From: Clostridium sp. CAG:138
Lineage (GTDB): Bacteria; Bacillota; Clostridia; Christensenellales; CAG-138
Assembly (NCBI GenBank): GCA_000435055.1
Contig: FR879709.1
Span: 92,568-156,567 of the forward strand
Length of the DNA: 64,000 bases
Direction: 5' to 3'
The notes under the pieces are model-generated. The model was not told the DNA's origin. It did not search any database and saw only the letters and a list, made by a program, of their open reading frames with translations. Position numbers and translations under genes: made by a program. Numbering within the stretch: position 1 is the stretch's first letter; the number at the start of each line of letters is the position of its first letter. Of this stretch, positions 1 to 8,285 are shown in pieces.

Positions 1-403
1 GCGGTTCTTTGCGGCACCGCGTGATGTGAACTACGGGCCGCTCTCGATTGTTTCCCGGTATCTTTTCGACATTTCAACCGAACTGAAACTCTCACCCGCG
101 GCATATTACCCCGAGCCGTCGGTTCATTCCTGTGTGCTGAAATTCGAACGAAACGGCAGCGAGCTTCCGCCGAATTTTATAAAGGTGCTTCGTGCCGCAT
201 TTGCGATGCGTCGAAAAACGCTCCGAAACAATATGCTGCAATTGATTCCGAAAAACAATGTTGACGAAGTGATTGCCGATGCCGGACTTTTGCCGACCGT
301 CCGAGCCGAAGAGCTTGCAGCGGCCGATTTTGTGCGGCTTGCCGATTCATACAACCGTTACGGCAATAAAGTATCGGAAGCAGATCCGACCTGCGCCGAA
401 TAA
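1..403 (+). CDS. rsmA: 16S rRNA dimethyladenosine transferase, C-terminal part
   Basis: This is the 3' end of RsmA/KsgA, which dimethylates two adjacent adenines near the 3' end of 16S rRNA. The gene is cut by the window edge; frame 2 is open from the first base. Visible family marks are the N-Y-G-P-L-S stretch after the catalytic domain, the F-Y-P-x-P-x-V-x-S segment (here YYPEPSVHS), and the C-terminal FAMRRKTLRNNM, a hallmark of the small helical domain that contacts rRNA. About 130 residues are present, so the SAM-binding half lies outside. A strong hairpin terminator follows. Confidence 0.93.
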   Translation, partial: RFFAAPRDVNYGPLSIVSRYLFDISTELKLSPAAYYPEPSVHSCVLKFERNGSELPPNFIKVLRAAFAMRRKTLRNNMLQLIPKNNVDEVIADAGLLPTVRAEELAAADFVRLADSYNRYGNKVSEADPTCAE

Positions 404-442
404 GCAGCACGGTCAATAAGTGCCTGACAAAAAACGATGAGA

Positions 443-478
443 AGGACTGCCGCAAATTTCGCGGCAGTCCTCATTTTT
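443..478 (+). terminator. Rho-independent terminator of rsmA
   Basis: An 11-bp perfect stem (AGGACTGCCGC with its complement) around a 7-base loop is followed by CATTTTT. It lies 40 bases after the rsmA stop codon. Confidence 0.9.
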
Positions 479-564
479 ACGGATTAATAAACCTTTGAAA
501 TCGTGAACTTTTTGAGAGTTTTCAAAAGACCCGCCGCTGCGGTTCCGCACCGAACACATGGCAC

Positions 565-595
565 AAAAAAACCGCTCAAACAATTTGAGCGGTTT
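565..595 (-). terminator. Terminator of tRNA-Thr
   Basis: A 12-bp perfect stem (AAACCGCTCAAA and complement, 3-base loop) lies directly downstream of the tRNA on the minus strand and runs into a T tract on that strand. Confidence 0.88.
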
Positions 596-596
596 A

Positions 597-672
597 TGGA
601 GCTGGTGATCAGATTCGAACTGACTACCTCGTCATTACCAATGACGTGCTCTACCTACTGAGCTACACCAGC
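597..672 (-). tRNA. tRNA-Thr (anticodon GGT)
   Basis: The minus strand folds as a complete 76-base cloverleaf: acceptor GCTGGTG/CACCAGC, D arm GCTC/GAGC, anticodon stem CGTCA/TGACG with loop TTGGTAA (anticodon GGT), and a T loop TTCGAAT. The 3' CCA is encoded. It has its own promoter and terminator, so it is a single-gene unit. Confidence 0.96.
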
Positions 673-697
673 GTTGCTTCCCTGCGGAACGTGTTGT

Positions 698-726
698 ATT
701 ATAACTCACTCCGCGGACAATTGCAA
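698..726 (-). promoter_or_regulatory. Sigma-A promoter of tRNA-Thr
   Basis: On the minus strand TTGCAA (721-726) and TATAAT (698-703) are separated by exactly 17 bases, placing transcription start about 20 bases before the tRNA. Confidence 0.85.
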
Positions 727-873
727 CCCCTTTTTTTAAAAATTATTATATATTTTAATTTTCCTGTCGATTTGATATTCCGGCTCCCTGTTCATCGTAT
801 TCGTCCCGAACATCTTCCGCCTCCGTTTCAATTGCCAATCGATGCGTCAGCGAAATTATATCATTCCCGAATG

Positions 874-902
874 TTGAAGTTCGTCACAAATTTGGCTATA
901 AT
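874..902 (+). promoter_or_regulatory. Sigma-A promoter of the VanW gene
   Basis: TTGAAG (874-879), a 17-base spacer and TATAAT (897-902) precede the VanW gene, giving a leader of about 100 bases. The rest of the 673-1005 gap holds the tRNA promoter and AT-rich sequence with no gene that I can support. Confidence 0.7.
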
Positions 903-1005
903 GATAGATGTTGAATAATGTGCTTTTTTCCGATACGCTGCTCTTCAATCAAGCGCAATCGGCAAAAAAACACATTGAGGATTAAATTTTCACGGAGGCT
1001 GCTCC

Positions 1006-2691
1006 TTGGACAACAATAATCGTTCCACAGTGTCCCAAACCCGTTCCCGCAATCGGAAGGGTGTTTTGGGCATAGATTTCCGTTCACCTTTCGGCGTTCT
1101 CGTCTGTGCGCTGGCGGTGTTCGTTTTTGCGCTCGTTTCCCTTGTTATCGTTCATTTTTCACTTAAAGCGGATCATGAACGCGCCGTACGCACCTACAGA
1201 GAAAACAACTGGCTCAAAACCACCGCTCAGGCGGACGGAACCACTCTCGTTTCCGGGAAAAGCAGCGGCACGTCATACCAATATATTGAGGACAACCGTA
1301 TTATTCCCGGCGTCACAATTTCCGGTGTTCCCGTCGGCGGAATGGATTACGAAAACGCACGCAATGCAATGCTTGACGCGCTGAGTGCGGAGTTTTCGAA
1401 AATCAACATTTCCGTAACGGTGGACAATGTTACCATTGTTCTCACCGCATCGGATTTTCGCATTACGACAAACATCAACGAGCTGCTCAGCTCCGCGTTC
1501 AAACTCGGCAGAAGCGATGCCGACCCTTATCAGAATTATCTGAAGCGCGTTGAAATTGCCGAAAATGGTTTTGAAGTCGGCAGCTACACCCTTCGGATGG
1601 ACGAGGAGAGCGTTGCTGCAATCGTATCCGAAGCAGCTGCTCAGCTGGATCACCCCCCTATTGAGCCCTATGTGACACTTTTGAACCGTGTCGGCGGCGG
1701 CAAACCGGGTTACGGCACGGGCGGCGATATTTCAACCGTTTGCAAAACTCAAACGGTCAAAGCTCCCGACGGAACAGTTGTCGGAGAGATCCTTTTTCAT
1801 ACCGGCAGCAACGGCTTCTGTCTTAACCGCGAAGATATGCTGAAGCAGATTTCCGAAGCGTTCAATTCCGGGAATTATAACGCGTCTCTTTCGCTCCTTC
1901 TCGAGGAAGTTGAACCCGAATGCGATGTGAACACGCTCATTGACTCAATGCGTGAACTCTCCCGTTTCTCAACCGAATTTGCAACAAGCAACGAGTCCCG
2001 TTCACGCAACGTTCAAAAAGCGGCCGGGCTGCTTAACTGTGTTATTCTCGAACCGGGCGAAGAGCTCAGCTACAACGAGCTTCTTGGGCCGCGCACCGAA
2101 GAACTCGGCTGGCTTCCCGCGCACGGGATTTCCGGCGGCAAAGAATATATCGACACTCCCGGCGGCGGAATCTGTCAGGTAAGCTCAACACTGTACAACT
2201 CATTGCTGCTTATCGGCCCCGATATTCGCATCGTCAGCCGCTCCCATCACTCAATCCCCGGAAGCTATGTTGCAATGGGACTTGACGCAACCGTTTCGTA
2301 TTACGGACCCGACCTTGTGTGGAGCAATGCAGCGGAATCTCCCATGTTCCTTTTTGCCTATGCGGACATGCGGACAAAAACAGTTTACACCTTTGTTTAC
2401 GGCACGCAGCCCGATGACGGCACGCATTATAAAATCTGGTCGGATACCATAGAAAAGCTCGACCCTCCCGAACCCAAACGCATTGCCGAACCGCTTTGGC
2501 CGACAGGATATTCGAAAATGGTCATTTCGCCCCGTTACGGCTACGTCGTTGAAGTTTACAGGCAGCTTATCGGTGCGGACGGTCAGCCGGCAGGCGATGT
2601 TGAAAAGCTCTACACTGACAAATACGTTCCTGTGCAGGGTGAGCTGCATTACGGCACCGGCAGCTCGACTCTTCCCGTGCCGAACCGCTGA
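1006..2691 (+). CDS. VanW family membrane-anchored protein
   Basis: The 561-residue protein has a short basic N-terminus, one membrane segment (about residues 28-52), a peptidoglycan-binding-4-like region (around 95-230, beginning with the IIPGVTISGVPVGGM stretch), and a VanW domain (about 330-465) with the typical GGGICQVSSTLYN motif. VanW proteins are common in Clostridia and are thought to act at the cell wall, but their biochemical role is not settled. The start is a TTG with a good ribosome site (GGAGG, 994-998) 7 bases upstream; no ATG is as well placed. It has its own promoter and is followed by a separate promoter for the next gene. Confidence 0.88.
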   Translation: MDNNNRSTVSQTRSRNRKGVLGIDFRSPFGVLVCALAVFVFALVSLVIVHFSLKADHERAVRTYRENNWLKTTAQADGTTLVSGKSSGTSYQYIEDNRIIPGVTISGVPVGGMDYENARNAMLDALSAEFSKINISVTVDNVTIVLTASDFRITTNINELLSSAFKLGRSDADPYQNYLKRVEIAENGFEVGSYTLRMDEESVAAIVSEAAAQLDHPPIEPYVTLLNRVGGGKPGYGTGGDISTVCKTQTVKAPDGTVVGEILFHTGSNGFCLNREDMLKQISEAFNSGNYNASLSLLLEEVEPECDVNTLIDSMRELSRFSTEFATSNESRSRNVQKAAGLLNCVILEPGEELSYNELLGPRTEELGWLPAHGISGGKEYIDTPGGGICQVSSTLYNSLLLIGPDIRIVSRSHHSIPGSYVAMGLDATVSYYGPDLVWSNAAESPMFLFAYADMRTKTVYTFVYGTQPDDGTHYKIWSDTIEKLDPPEPKRIAEPLWPTGYSKMVISPRYGYVVEVYRQLIGADGQPAGDVEKLYTDKYVPVQGELHYGTGSSTLPVPNR

Positions 2692-2710
2692 AAATAATTG
2701 CCAACCGCTA

Positions 2711-2739
2711 TTGACAAAAACCTGAATTGCTATTAAAAT
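2711..2739 (+). promoter_or_regulatory. Sigma-A promoter of the parvulin-like lipoprotein
   Basis: TTGACA (2711-2716), 17 bases, TAAAAT (2734-2739) lie between the VanW gene and the lipoprotein gene, so the latter can be transcribed alone. Confidence 0.85.
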
Positions 2740-2785
2740 GTATTGAAGTTTCGATTCGACCAACGAACTAACCGGAAGGAGACTA

Positions 2786-4315
2786 ATGATGAACAAGAAA
2801 GTATTTGTAAAACTTATTGCACTGCTTATGGCGGCTGCAATGCTGCTCGGTGTCTGCGCCTGCTCCGCAACCGACAACAACCCCACCATCGGCAAAATCG
2901 GCAAGGTGAAAATTACACTTTCACAGTACCAGCAGATTTATCAGCAGTACAGCTATTACGCAAATAGCATGGACGATTTCAACGGTTTTATTAAAAACCA
3001 GCTCATCACCTACGGCGTGACTCTTAACAAGTGCTATGAACTCGGCCTTGACAAAGAAATCAGCCAGGACGAGCTTCAGAAGAACGTTGATGCTAAGCTT
3101 GATCAGGCAATTGCAAGCTACAAAGTCGATGCAAGCATCACCGACGAGGCTGCCATCCGCGAAAACAAGCTTGAACAGTTCAAGGCGGCGCTTAAAAAGC
3201 AGGGTACTTCCTACAAAGCATACATGAAGTCCCTCAAGCAGTCCGAGCTTGAATCCATGATGATGGAAATGCTTCAGGAAAAAATCTATTCCAAAGTTCA
3301 ATTCGACGCATCCGCTTTTGAAAAATACATCAGCGAGAACACTCTCTCCCAGAGGGACAACTACGGCAAGGACGTTTCCGCGTTCATGACCGCTTACAAC
3401 TCCTACATCAGCGGTTCCGGCATGATCCCCCTCTACACTCCCAACGATATGTTCACCGTCAAGCACCTTCTCGTTCAGTATGACAACTCTGACAAGGTCA
3501 GCGATACCGTTGAAGGCGTTTTCACCGATGAACAGAACAAAAAGCTTGATGAAATCCGCAAAGCGCTTGAGAGCGGCATCTCCCTCGACGAGTTTGTTGA
3601 CAAGTATGTCACCAACGGCGATTACCAGAGCGACACCGTATTCGTGTCCGCAACTCCCGACCCCTCGGCAACTCCCAACCCCGATGCAACTCCCGAGCCC
3701 ACTGCCGATCCCGATTCCCCCGGCGGCTACAAAGAGCACGGCTACATCATGAACGAAAACCTTCTCAGCAAATACTTTGACGGTTTCGGTGCAGCAGCCT
3801 GCCTGCTTTTCTACGGCGATGATTGGAAGATTCCCGCTGAGTCCGCATCCCCCGCACCCGATGCAACCGATGCTCCCAAGACCACGGATGCTCCCGCAAC
3901 GGATGTTCCCGCAACCACCGATGTTGCTTCCACCGATGTTCCCGCAACGGATGCACCCGCAACCGACGCTCCCACCACCGATAAACCCGCCGACGACGAG
4001 ACCGACCCCGTCAAGAAGTACGGCATCAAGATATACACCACCACCGACGGACAGAAGATCGCAGAAGTCACCACAAAGACTTCCGGCGGCGGCGTACACT
4101 TCATCTTCATCAACGAAAGGCTTGATGCAGGCGATACCGTTATCAAAGCTGAGAACGATGATGCAGCTTACAGGAACGCCAAGAAGTTCTACATCGAAAA
4201 AACGGAACAGGATCACTACTCCGAATGTTTCACTGAGTGGAAGAACAACACAAAGATTCGCATGAACGACAAGTATATCGACACTTATGCAAAGCAGTTC
4301 CTCGGCATTGCCTGA
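2786..4315 (+). CDS. Parvulin-like (PrsA/SurA type) lipoprotein
   Basis: This is probably an extracytoplasmic folding factor. A signal peptide ends in an L-L-G-V-C-A-C lipobox (Cys 24 or 26). A helical chaperone-like N-terminal region (30-210) is followed by a parvulin-like part that starts with FTVKHLLVQY (about 213) and ends in a GGGVHFIFINERL stretch resembling the conserved end of PpiC domains. Two low-complexity Pro/Thr/Asp/Ala linkers (about 290-315 and 350-410) interrupt that domain, which may make it enzymatically weak. The start could be either of two adjacent ATGs (2786 or 2789) behind GGAAGGAG. The gene has its own promoter and ends at a strong terminator. The family call is good; isomerase activity is unproven. 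Confidence 0.75.
   Translation: MMNKKVFVKLIALLMAAAMLLGVCACSATDNNPTIGKIGKVKITLSQYQQIYQQYSYYANSMDDFNGFIKNQLITYGVTLNKCYELGLDKEISQDELQKNVDAKLDQAIASYKVDASITDEAAIRENKLEQFKAALKKQGTSYKAYMKSLKQSELESMMMEMLQEKIYSKVQFDASAFEKYISENTLSQRDNYGKDVSAFMTAYNSYISGSGMIPLYTPNDMFTVKHLLVQYDNSDKVSDTVEGVFTDEQNKKLDEIRKALESGISLDEFVDKYVTNGDYQSDTVFVSATPDPSATPNPDATPEPTADPDSPGGYKEHGYIMNENLLSKYFDGFGAAACLLFYGDDWKIPAESASPAPDATDAPKTTDAPATDVPATTDVASTDVPATDAPATDAPTTDKPADDETDPVKKYGIKIYTTTDGQKIAEVTTKTSGGGVHFIFINERLDAGDTVIKAENDDAAYRNAKKFYIEKTEQDHYSECFTEWKNNTKIRMNDKYIDTYAKQFLGIA
3841..4000 (+). repeat. Low-complexity coding repeat in the parvulin-like lipoprotein
   Basis: Short degenerate units encoding T-D-x-P-A (core GATGCTCCCGCAAC and GATGTTCCCGCAAC) repeat about ten times in frame. 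They build the second flexible linker and are a likely site of length variation. Confidence 0.75.
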
Positions 4316-4361
4316 TAGGTATTTCGAAAAGAGCTGAATAAGCTAAGCGATATCCGAACAA

Positions 4362-4401
4362 AAACCCCCGAGAAATCCGTCAACGGAATTCTCGGGGGTT
4401 T
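4362..4401. terminator. Bidirectional terminator
   Basis: A long hairpin (AAACCCCCGAGAA paired with its complement, then a further TCCGT/ACGGA stem after one mismatch) has an A tract on the left and a T tract on the right. It separates the convergent lipoprotein gene and the unknown minus-strand gene, serving both. Confidence 0.85.
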
Positions 4402-4418
4402 GATGTATCTATCTTAAA

Positions 4419-5159
4419 TCACGCAATCACGTTTATAAGACTCTCCGGCAGAAGGCAGCAGCCGTAGTCCGATTCAAATGCAATCAAAGAGCATTCCTCG
4501 AAACAGAGCAATTTTTCATCTTTCAAAAAGCTTACTGCCAGTCGTATATTCATTCCTCCGCAGGCATCAGCTGCGCCGTTGCTCCGTGCACTTTCGATTA
4601 TGCGTTCCGTTTCCTCTGCATCCGTTTTTTCAACCGAAACCACGGTGCATTCCACATGCTCGGGATAAAAGTCGGCCGCCCCGTCACCGCAAAGCTTAAC
4701 GACAATTCTGTGCAGCAGCAGCGAACGAATTGATTCACCGAGTTTTGATACGCCCGACGTCGGAACAAGCTTGCCGCAGCCTTCCCGCAGTGCAGACAGG
4801 TGAGCAGGGTGCAGCATTTTTTCTAAATTGACCGTTTCGCCCGTATTCAAAAAACTCTGCAATGCTTCCACAACGCGAGCCGAATCTTCTTCACCGCGCT
4901 CTCCGCTCACGGAAGCCGGGATGTTCGGCTGTTCGCAGCTTTCATCATAAGGCGAGGAATTTGCCGCATATAACACGAACAGCAGCTCATCAACCTGAAG
5001 CAGCTCCGACGACGGGAACGGCATTATCGCCGCCGCAGTTCCCGCAAGCATAATAAAAACCATGCACAAAAGCATGAATGCCGGAATCGGAAGCATTACC
5101 TTCCTGTTCCGATGTATTCTGCCGCATTTCATGCCCCGTTCTTTTTCATTCATTGTCAT
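4419..5159 (-). CDS. Unknown single-pass membrane protein
   Basis: I do not recognise this protein of about 246 residues. It has a basic N-terminus, one hydrophobic segment (about residues 21-43), and an otherwise soluble, probably extracytoplasmic part with several cysteines and a Glu-rich stretch. The start is the ATG at 5159, behind GGAGGA with 6 bases spacing; the open frame continues 23 codons upstream but without a ribosome site. It lies downstream of a terminator, so it needs its own promoter, which I could not identify with confidence. Confidence 0.7.
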   Translation of the reverse strand: MTMNEKERGMKCGRIHRNRKVMLPIPAFMLLCMVFIMLAGTAAAIMPFPSSELLQVDELLFVLYAANSSPYDESCEQPNIPASVSGERGEEDSARVVEALQSFLNTGETVNLEKMLHPAHLSALREGCGKLVPTSGVSKLGESIRSLLLHRIVVKLCGDGAADFYPEHVECTVVSVEKTDAEETERIIESARSNGAADACGGMNIRLAVSFLKDEKLLCFEECSLIAFESDYGCCLLPESLINVIA

Positions 5160-5250
5160 GACAATTCCTCCATGCATCCCTTCTGTCGGGTTTATTCTTC
5201 CCGCAGAGCATATCGGTATTCTTCCCAATGCATATATTCATCGGTTATTC

Positions 5251-5286
5251 AAAAAAAGCCCTGCACGCAAGCGTGCAAAGCTTTTT
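5251..5286 (-). terminator. Terminator after the zinc-ribbon membrane protein
   Basis: A TGCACGC-AA-GCGTGCA stem, extended by an A tract and a T tract that pair outside it, lies just downstream of the minus-strand gene ending at 5311. Confidence 0.8.
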
Positions 5287-5310
5287 TGAGCAGTTATTCA
5301 AAATCAAATA

Positions 5311-6195
5311 TCAGTCTACGATTCCATCGTTGAAGCTTTCCGTATCACCGTAGGACGTGTAATTCGTTCTGCCGCGATGTTTGGGCTTTGAGTACGTTTT
5401 CGGTACTTTATTCACGCAGTGAATCAATGAAAACTCGCGTTTTGCAATATCCGTTATTCCGCGATTCAGGCAGCTTACGCCGTTCAAATAACGAAGCAGG
5501 CGAATTCCGAAGATTCTGAAAACAAGTGCAGCCGCAAGCGCAATGTACGGGTGCGCAGTAAGCTTGACAGAGGCCGAGATTTGCAGCTCATTCTGCGCGC
5601 CGAACGCTGCAACGGCAGCGCCGAGTTTTGCATTGCCGATAAGCACCGCAATTATCAACACCAGCAATCCGACAATGTACATCGTGCTGCCGACACGCGC
5701 AAAATAGTAGCGCAGTTTTCCCCTTGAAAACAAACCGATAATCCCGAACAGCAGGAAATGAATTCCGCAGAGCATAAAATAGCTCTCAGCTGCAAGCAAA
5801 ATACCCTCCGCTGCCGTGATCAAATCCGCGTATTGATTCATATCCGTGCCGAAAGTTCCGGCAAGTCTTGACACCATGCCGCAATAATATGAGAACTGCG
5901 GTTTAAGCTGAAGAATTGTCAGCCTGTCGTCAACAACATTTGCCGAAACATATTTCACATTCAGATGAAACCACGGCATCGCAAGGCTCAAAATCAACAG
6001 CAATGCAAACACAGCGCAAAGCGGTTTGCTGAAATTGAATTTGCAGCGTTTTTTTCCGGAAACCTGAGCCGCTTCACCGCTGAAGCTGTCATCAACAACG
6101 GTCCCCGTGCTGTGTGAATCCCTCACGAGTTTTCTTCCGCAAAGCGGGCAGTACTCGCCGGACTCTACCTCAATTTTGCAATCAGGACAATACAT
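5311..6195 (-). CDS. Zinc-ribbon membrane protein of unknown function
   Basis: The protein (about 294 residues) starts with a compact zinc ribbon, CPDC followed by CPLC, within the first 20 residues. A linker and four or five hydrophobic segments follow, then a basic, Ser/Tyr-rich cytoplasmic tail. This layout (N-terminal zinc ribbon plus membrane helices) is common among uncharacterised Firmicute proteins. The ATG at 6195 follows GGAGG by 5 bases; the in-frame TTG four codons earlier overlaps the ribosome site itself and is rejected. It sits 41 bases after the metallo-beta-lactamase gene and is probably in the same operon. Confidence 0.8.
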   Translation of the reverse strand: MYCPDCKIEVESGEYCPLCGRKLVRDSHSTGTVVDDSFSGEAAQVSGKKRCKFNFSKPLCAVFALLLILSLAMPWFHLNVKYVSANVVDDRLTILQLKPQFSYYCGMVSRLAGTFGTDMNQYADLITAAEGILLAAESYFMLCGIHFLLFGIIGLFSRGKLRYYFARVGSTMYIVGLLVLIIAVLIGNAKLGAAVAAFGAQNELQISASVKLTAHPYIALAAALVFRIFGIRLLRYLNGVSCLNRGITDIAKREFSLIHCVNKVPKTYSKPKHRGRTNYTSYGDTESFNDGIVD

Positions 6196-6236
6196 TTTTT
6201 CCTCCAATCTTTATTTACCCGAGATTTTTTCAGGCT

Positions 6237-7139
6237 TCAGTATGTGATTTTTATGTCATCCGCACTGAAAACAATGTTTATTGTGCCAAGCTCGTCCGTA
6301 CGGTAAATCTCAGCATTAACCTGCTTCAGTTTTTGAATTGTATCGTAGTCGGGATGTCCGTAGCTGTTGCCTTTTCCGACGGAAATTATTGCGTATTCCG
6401 GGCTGACAGCCTCCAAAAAACCGAGAGAGGAGCTTGTCGTTGAACCGTGATGCGGCACTTTCAAAACATCGGCATCGAACAAATATTTCTCATCGTTCAG
6501 CATTGCAGCCTGTTCGGAACGCACGGTTGCATCTCCGGTGAAAATCATCGAGTGATTTGCGTATTCCACGCGCATGATAAGGCTCCATTCATTCCAATCC
6601 GTCTTTGAATACTCATCAAATTCCGGTACGGGCGAAAGAACCGTCACCTTGCAGTCGCTGTCCCAATCAATAACATCTCCCGCCCATACATAACTGCATG
6701 GAATGTCTTTTTCTTCAAGCACGGCGTTGATTCGTTTTTGAATCCTCGTTTCAAGCCCCGCTTCGGACATCACATATTTTCCGACATCAAAGGCATCGAG
6801 CAGATACGGCATTGAACCGACATGATCCGAATGGGTGTGCGAGCCGATAACAACATCAAGCTGCCGAACACCCTTTTCGCGGATAAACTGCTCAATCTGC
6901 TTTGAGTTTGAGGACTCGCCGGAATCAATCAGCATCGTTTTGCCGTTCGGCGAAATAATGAAGAATGAATCGCCCTGACCGACGTCAAGTGCGAATATCT
7001 GCATTTCGCCGTCAAAATTTCCTGTGGAATTACCCATTCCGGCATATAAGCCGTATGCGGCAGCAAGCACGGCAATGATAATGCCGATGATGCGCACACC
7101 GATGGGTAAGGACCCTTTTTTATTTCTTTGTTTTTCCAT
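6237..7139 (-). CDS. ComEC-like metallo-beta-lactamase fold hydrolase, membrane anchored
   Basis: The 300-residue protein has one N-terminal membrane anchor (about 14-33) and a metallo-beta-lactamase domain like the C-terminal domain of the DNA uptake protein ComEC: HTHSDH at 101-106, a TGDA aspartate, and a VPHHGS histidine motif. Stand-alone secreted copies of this domain are frequent in Firmicutes and may act as nucleases or phosphodiesterases. There is no ribosome site before the ATG. A strong promoter with its -10 box only 7 bases upstream suggests a leaderless message. The zinc-ribbon gene follows in the same direction. Confidence 0.87.
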   Translation of the reverse strand: MEKQRNKKGSLPIGVRIIGIIIAVLAAAYGLYAGMGNSTGNFDGEMQIFALDVGQGDSFFIISPNGKTMLIDSGESSNSKQIEQFIREKGVRQLDVVIGSHTHSDHVGSMPYLLDAFDVGKYVMSEAGLETRIQKRINAVLEEKDIPCSYVWAGDVIDWDSDCKVTVLSPVPEFDEYSKTDWNEWSLIMRVEYANHSMIFTGDATVRSEQAAMLNDEKYLFDADVLKVPHHGSTTSSSLGFLEAVSPEYAIISVGKGNSYGHPDYDTIQKLKQVNAEIYRTDELGTINIVFSADDIKITY

Positions 7140-7146
7140 GCTATCA

Positions 7147-7176
7147 ATTATACAGTAATTTGAGCAGAAATTGCAA
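7147..7176 (-). promoter_or_regulatory. Promoter directly abutting the start codon of the MBL-fold gene
   Basis: On the minus strand TTGCAA (7171-7176), an 18-base spacer and TATAAT (7147-7152) end 7 bases before the ATG at 7139. Transcription should start at or within one or two bases of the start codon. Confidence 0.75.
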
Positions 7177-7313
7177 TATATTTATTGATTTTGACAAAGA
7201 ATTAACGGTTATGCCTGTCTGCCTCCGTGAGCTTGGCGTCCTGTGCGTTGGCTTTAAATGCGAATTTGTATCTGCGGATGTTTTTTGCAAAAAATTGCGG
7301 TAAAACACAGGAT

Positions 7314-8249
7314 TTATTCCTCTTCCGCATTCAGATACGGCTTTATGCCGTCGAGCACCGGCAAAGTGATCGTGAATGCCGCGCCTGTCTGCATATTCAC
7401 GGCTCTGATGCTGCCGTGGTGCGCTCTGACAATATCATTGGCCATTGACAAGCCGATTCCGTAGCCTGCTTTTGCGGCGGCTCCGCGATGAAATCGTTCA
7501 AACATGAGCGGAAGTTCATCCTCCGGAATGCCCGCACCGTGATCCTCAATGCGAACTTCAATGTTCTGTATGCAGTCTTTGATTATGACGTTAACGGCAG
7601 TTCCGCGGGCGGTATGCTCAACGGCGTTTTTGATTATGTTGCTTATCGCCTGCGGCAGCCAAAAAGCATCTGCGGAAATGCAAATTGAATTCTTTGGTTC
7701 AAAAAGCAGTTCAACGCTGCGTGCTTCGGCAAGAGGGCTCAGTTCATCGCAGCATTCCTTTATTGCTTCTGAAAGATCGATTTTTTCCGGAACCATCGTT
7801 ATTTTGCCGGACGCAAGCTGGCTTGATTTCAATACCCTGTCCACCTCGTCCGTGAGGCGGTTCATGCAAAGCTGACTCTTCTTCAAAGCTTCAACCTCAT
7901 CCGGAAGCTTCAATTTCATTTGCAGAATATCCAGTCGAATCTGCAATGCGGTCGCAGCGTTTTTGATTTGATGCGCAATGTTTTCAACAAAATGCGTCAT
8001 TTCTTCTTCACGATGCGCGGAAGCGGCACGCATGAGCGAAAACTGTGCCGTAAGCTCGGAAAATGCGTTTTGAAGATTCGCAACAGCGCCTTCGTTCAAT
8101 GTTTCTTCAATATCGTCCTCCGGATACAGCAAAAAATGCTCAACCGCCTTTGAAAGCCTGTCGAGCTCACGTCTTTGCCTGCAAATATGAAATAATTCAC
8201 CGCCGAGCGCCGCAGCAAGCAGGACGGCAAGCCAAATCAGCCATTGCAT
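7314..8249 (-). CDS. Sensor histidine kinase
   Basis: This 311-residue kinase has one membrane segment at its N-terminus (about 2-18) and almost no outside domain. The phosphoacceptor is His93 in the ENIAHQIKN H-box. An N-box (IIKNAVEH), G1 (DHGAGIPEDE), F-box (FERFHRG) and G2 (GYGIGLSM) complete the HATPase domain. It is the last gene of a permease-ATPase-regulator-kinase operon. A kinase with so little sensory domain next to an ABC exporter suggests signalling through the transporter, as in Bce-type antimicrobial-peptide detoxification systems; that is inference. The ATG follows GGAG by 8 bases. Confidence 0.92.
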   Translation of the reverse strand: MQWLIWLAVLLAAALGGELFHICRQRRELDRLSKAVEHFLLYPEDDIEETLNEGAVANLQNAFSELTAQFSLMRAASAHREEEMTHFVENIAHQIKNAATALQIRLDILQMKLKLPDEVEALKKSQLCMNRLTDEVDRVLKSSQLASGKITMVPEKIDLSEAIKECCDELSPLAEARSVELLFEPKNSICISADAFWLPQAISNIIKNAVEHTARGTAVNVIIKDCIQNIEVRIEDHGAGIPEDELPLMFERFHRGAAAKAGYGIGLSMANDIVRAHHGSIRAVNMQTGAAFTITLPVLDGIKPYLNAEEE

Positions 8250-8285
8250 TGCGTTTTCTCCGTTCGTTATCTTCCGTAAAAACTC

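Noticed and set aside
2921..4216. Open frame of 431 codons on the minus strand
   Set aside because: It is antisense to the parvulin-like lipoprotein, has low-complexity Gly/Val/Cys sequence mirroring the Thr/Pro repeats, and no ribosome site. It is a composition effect.
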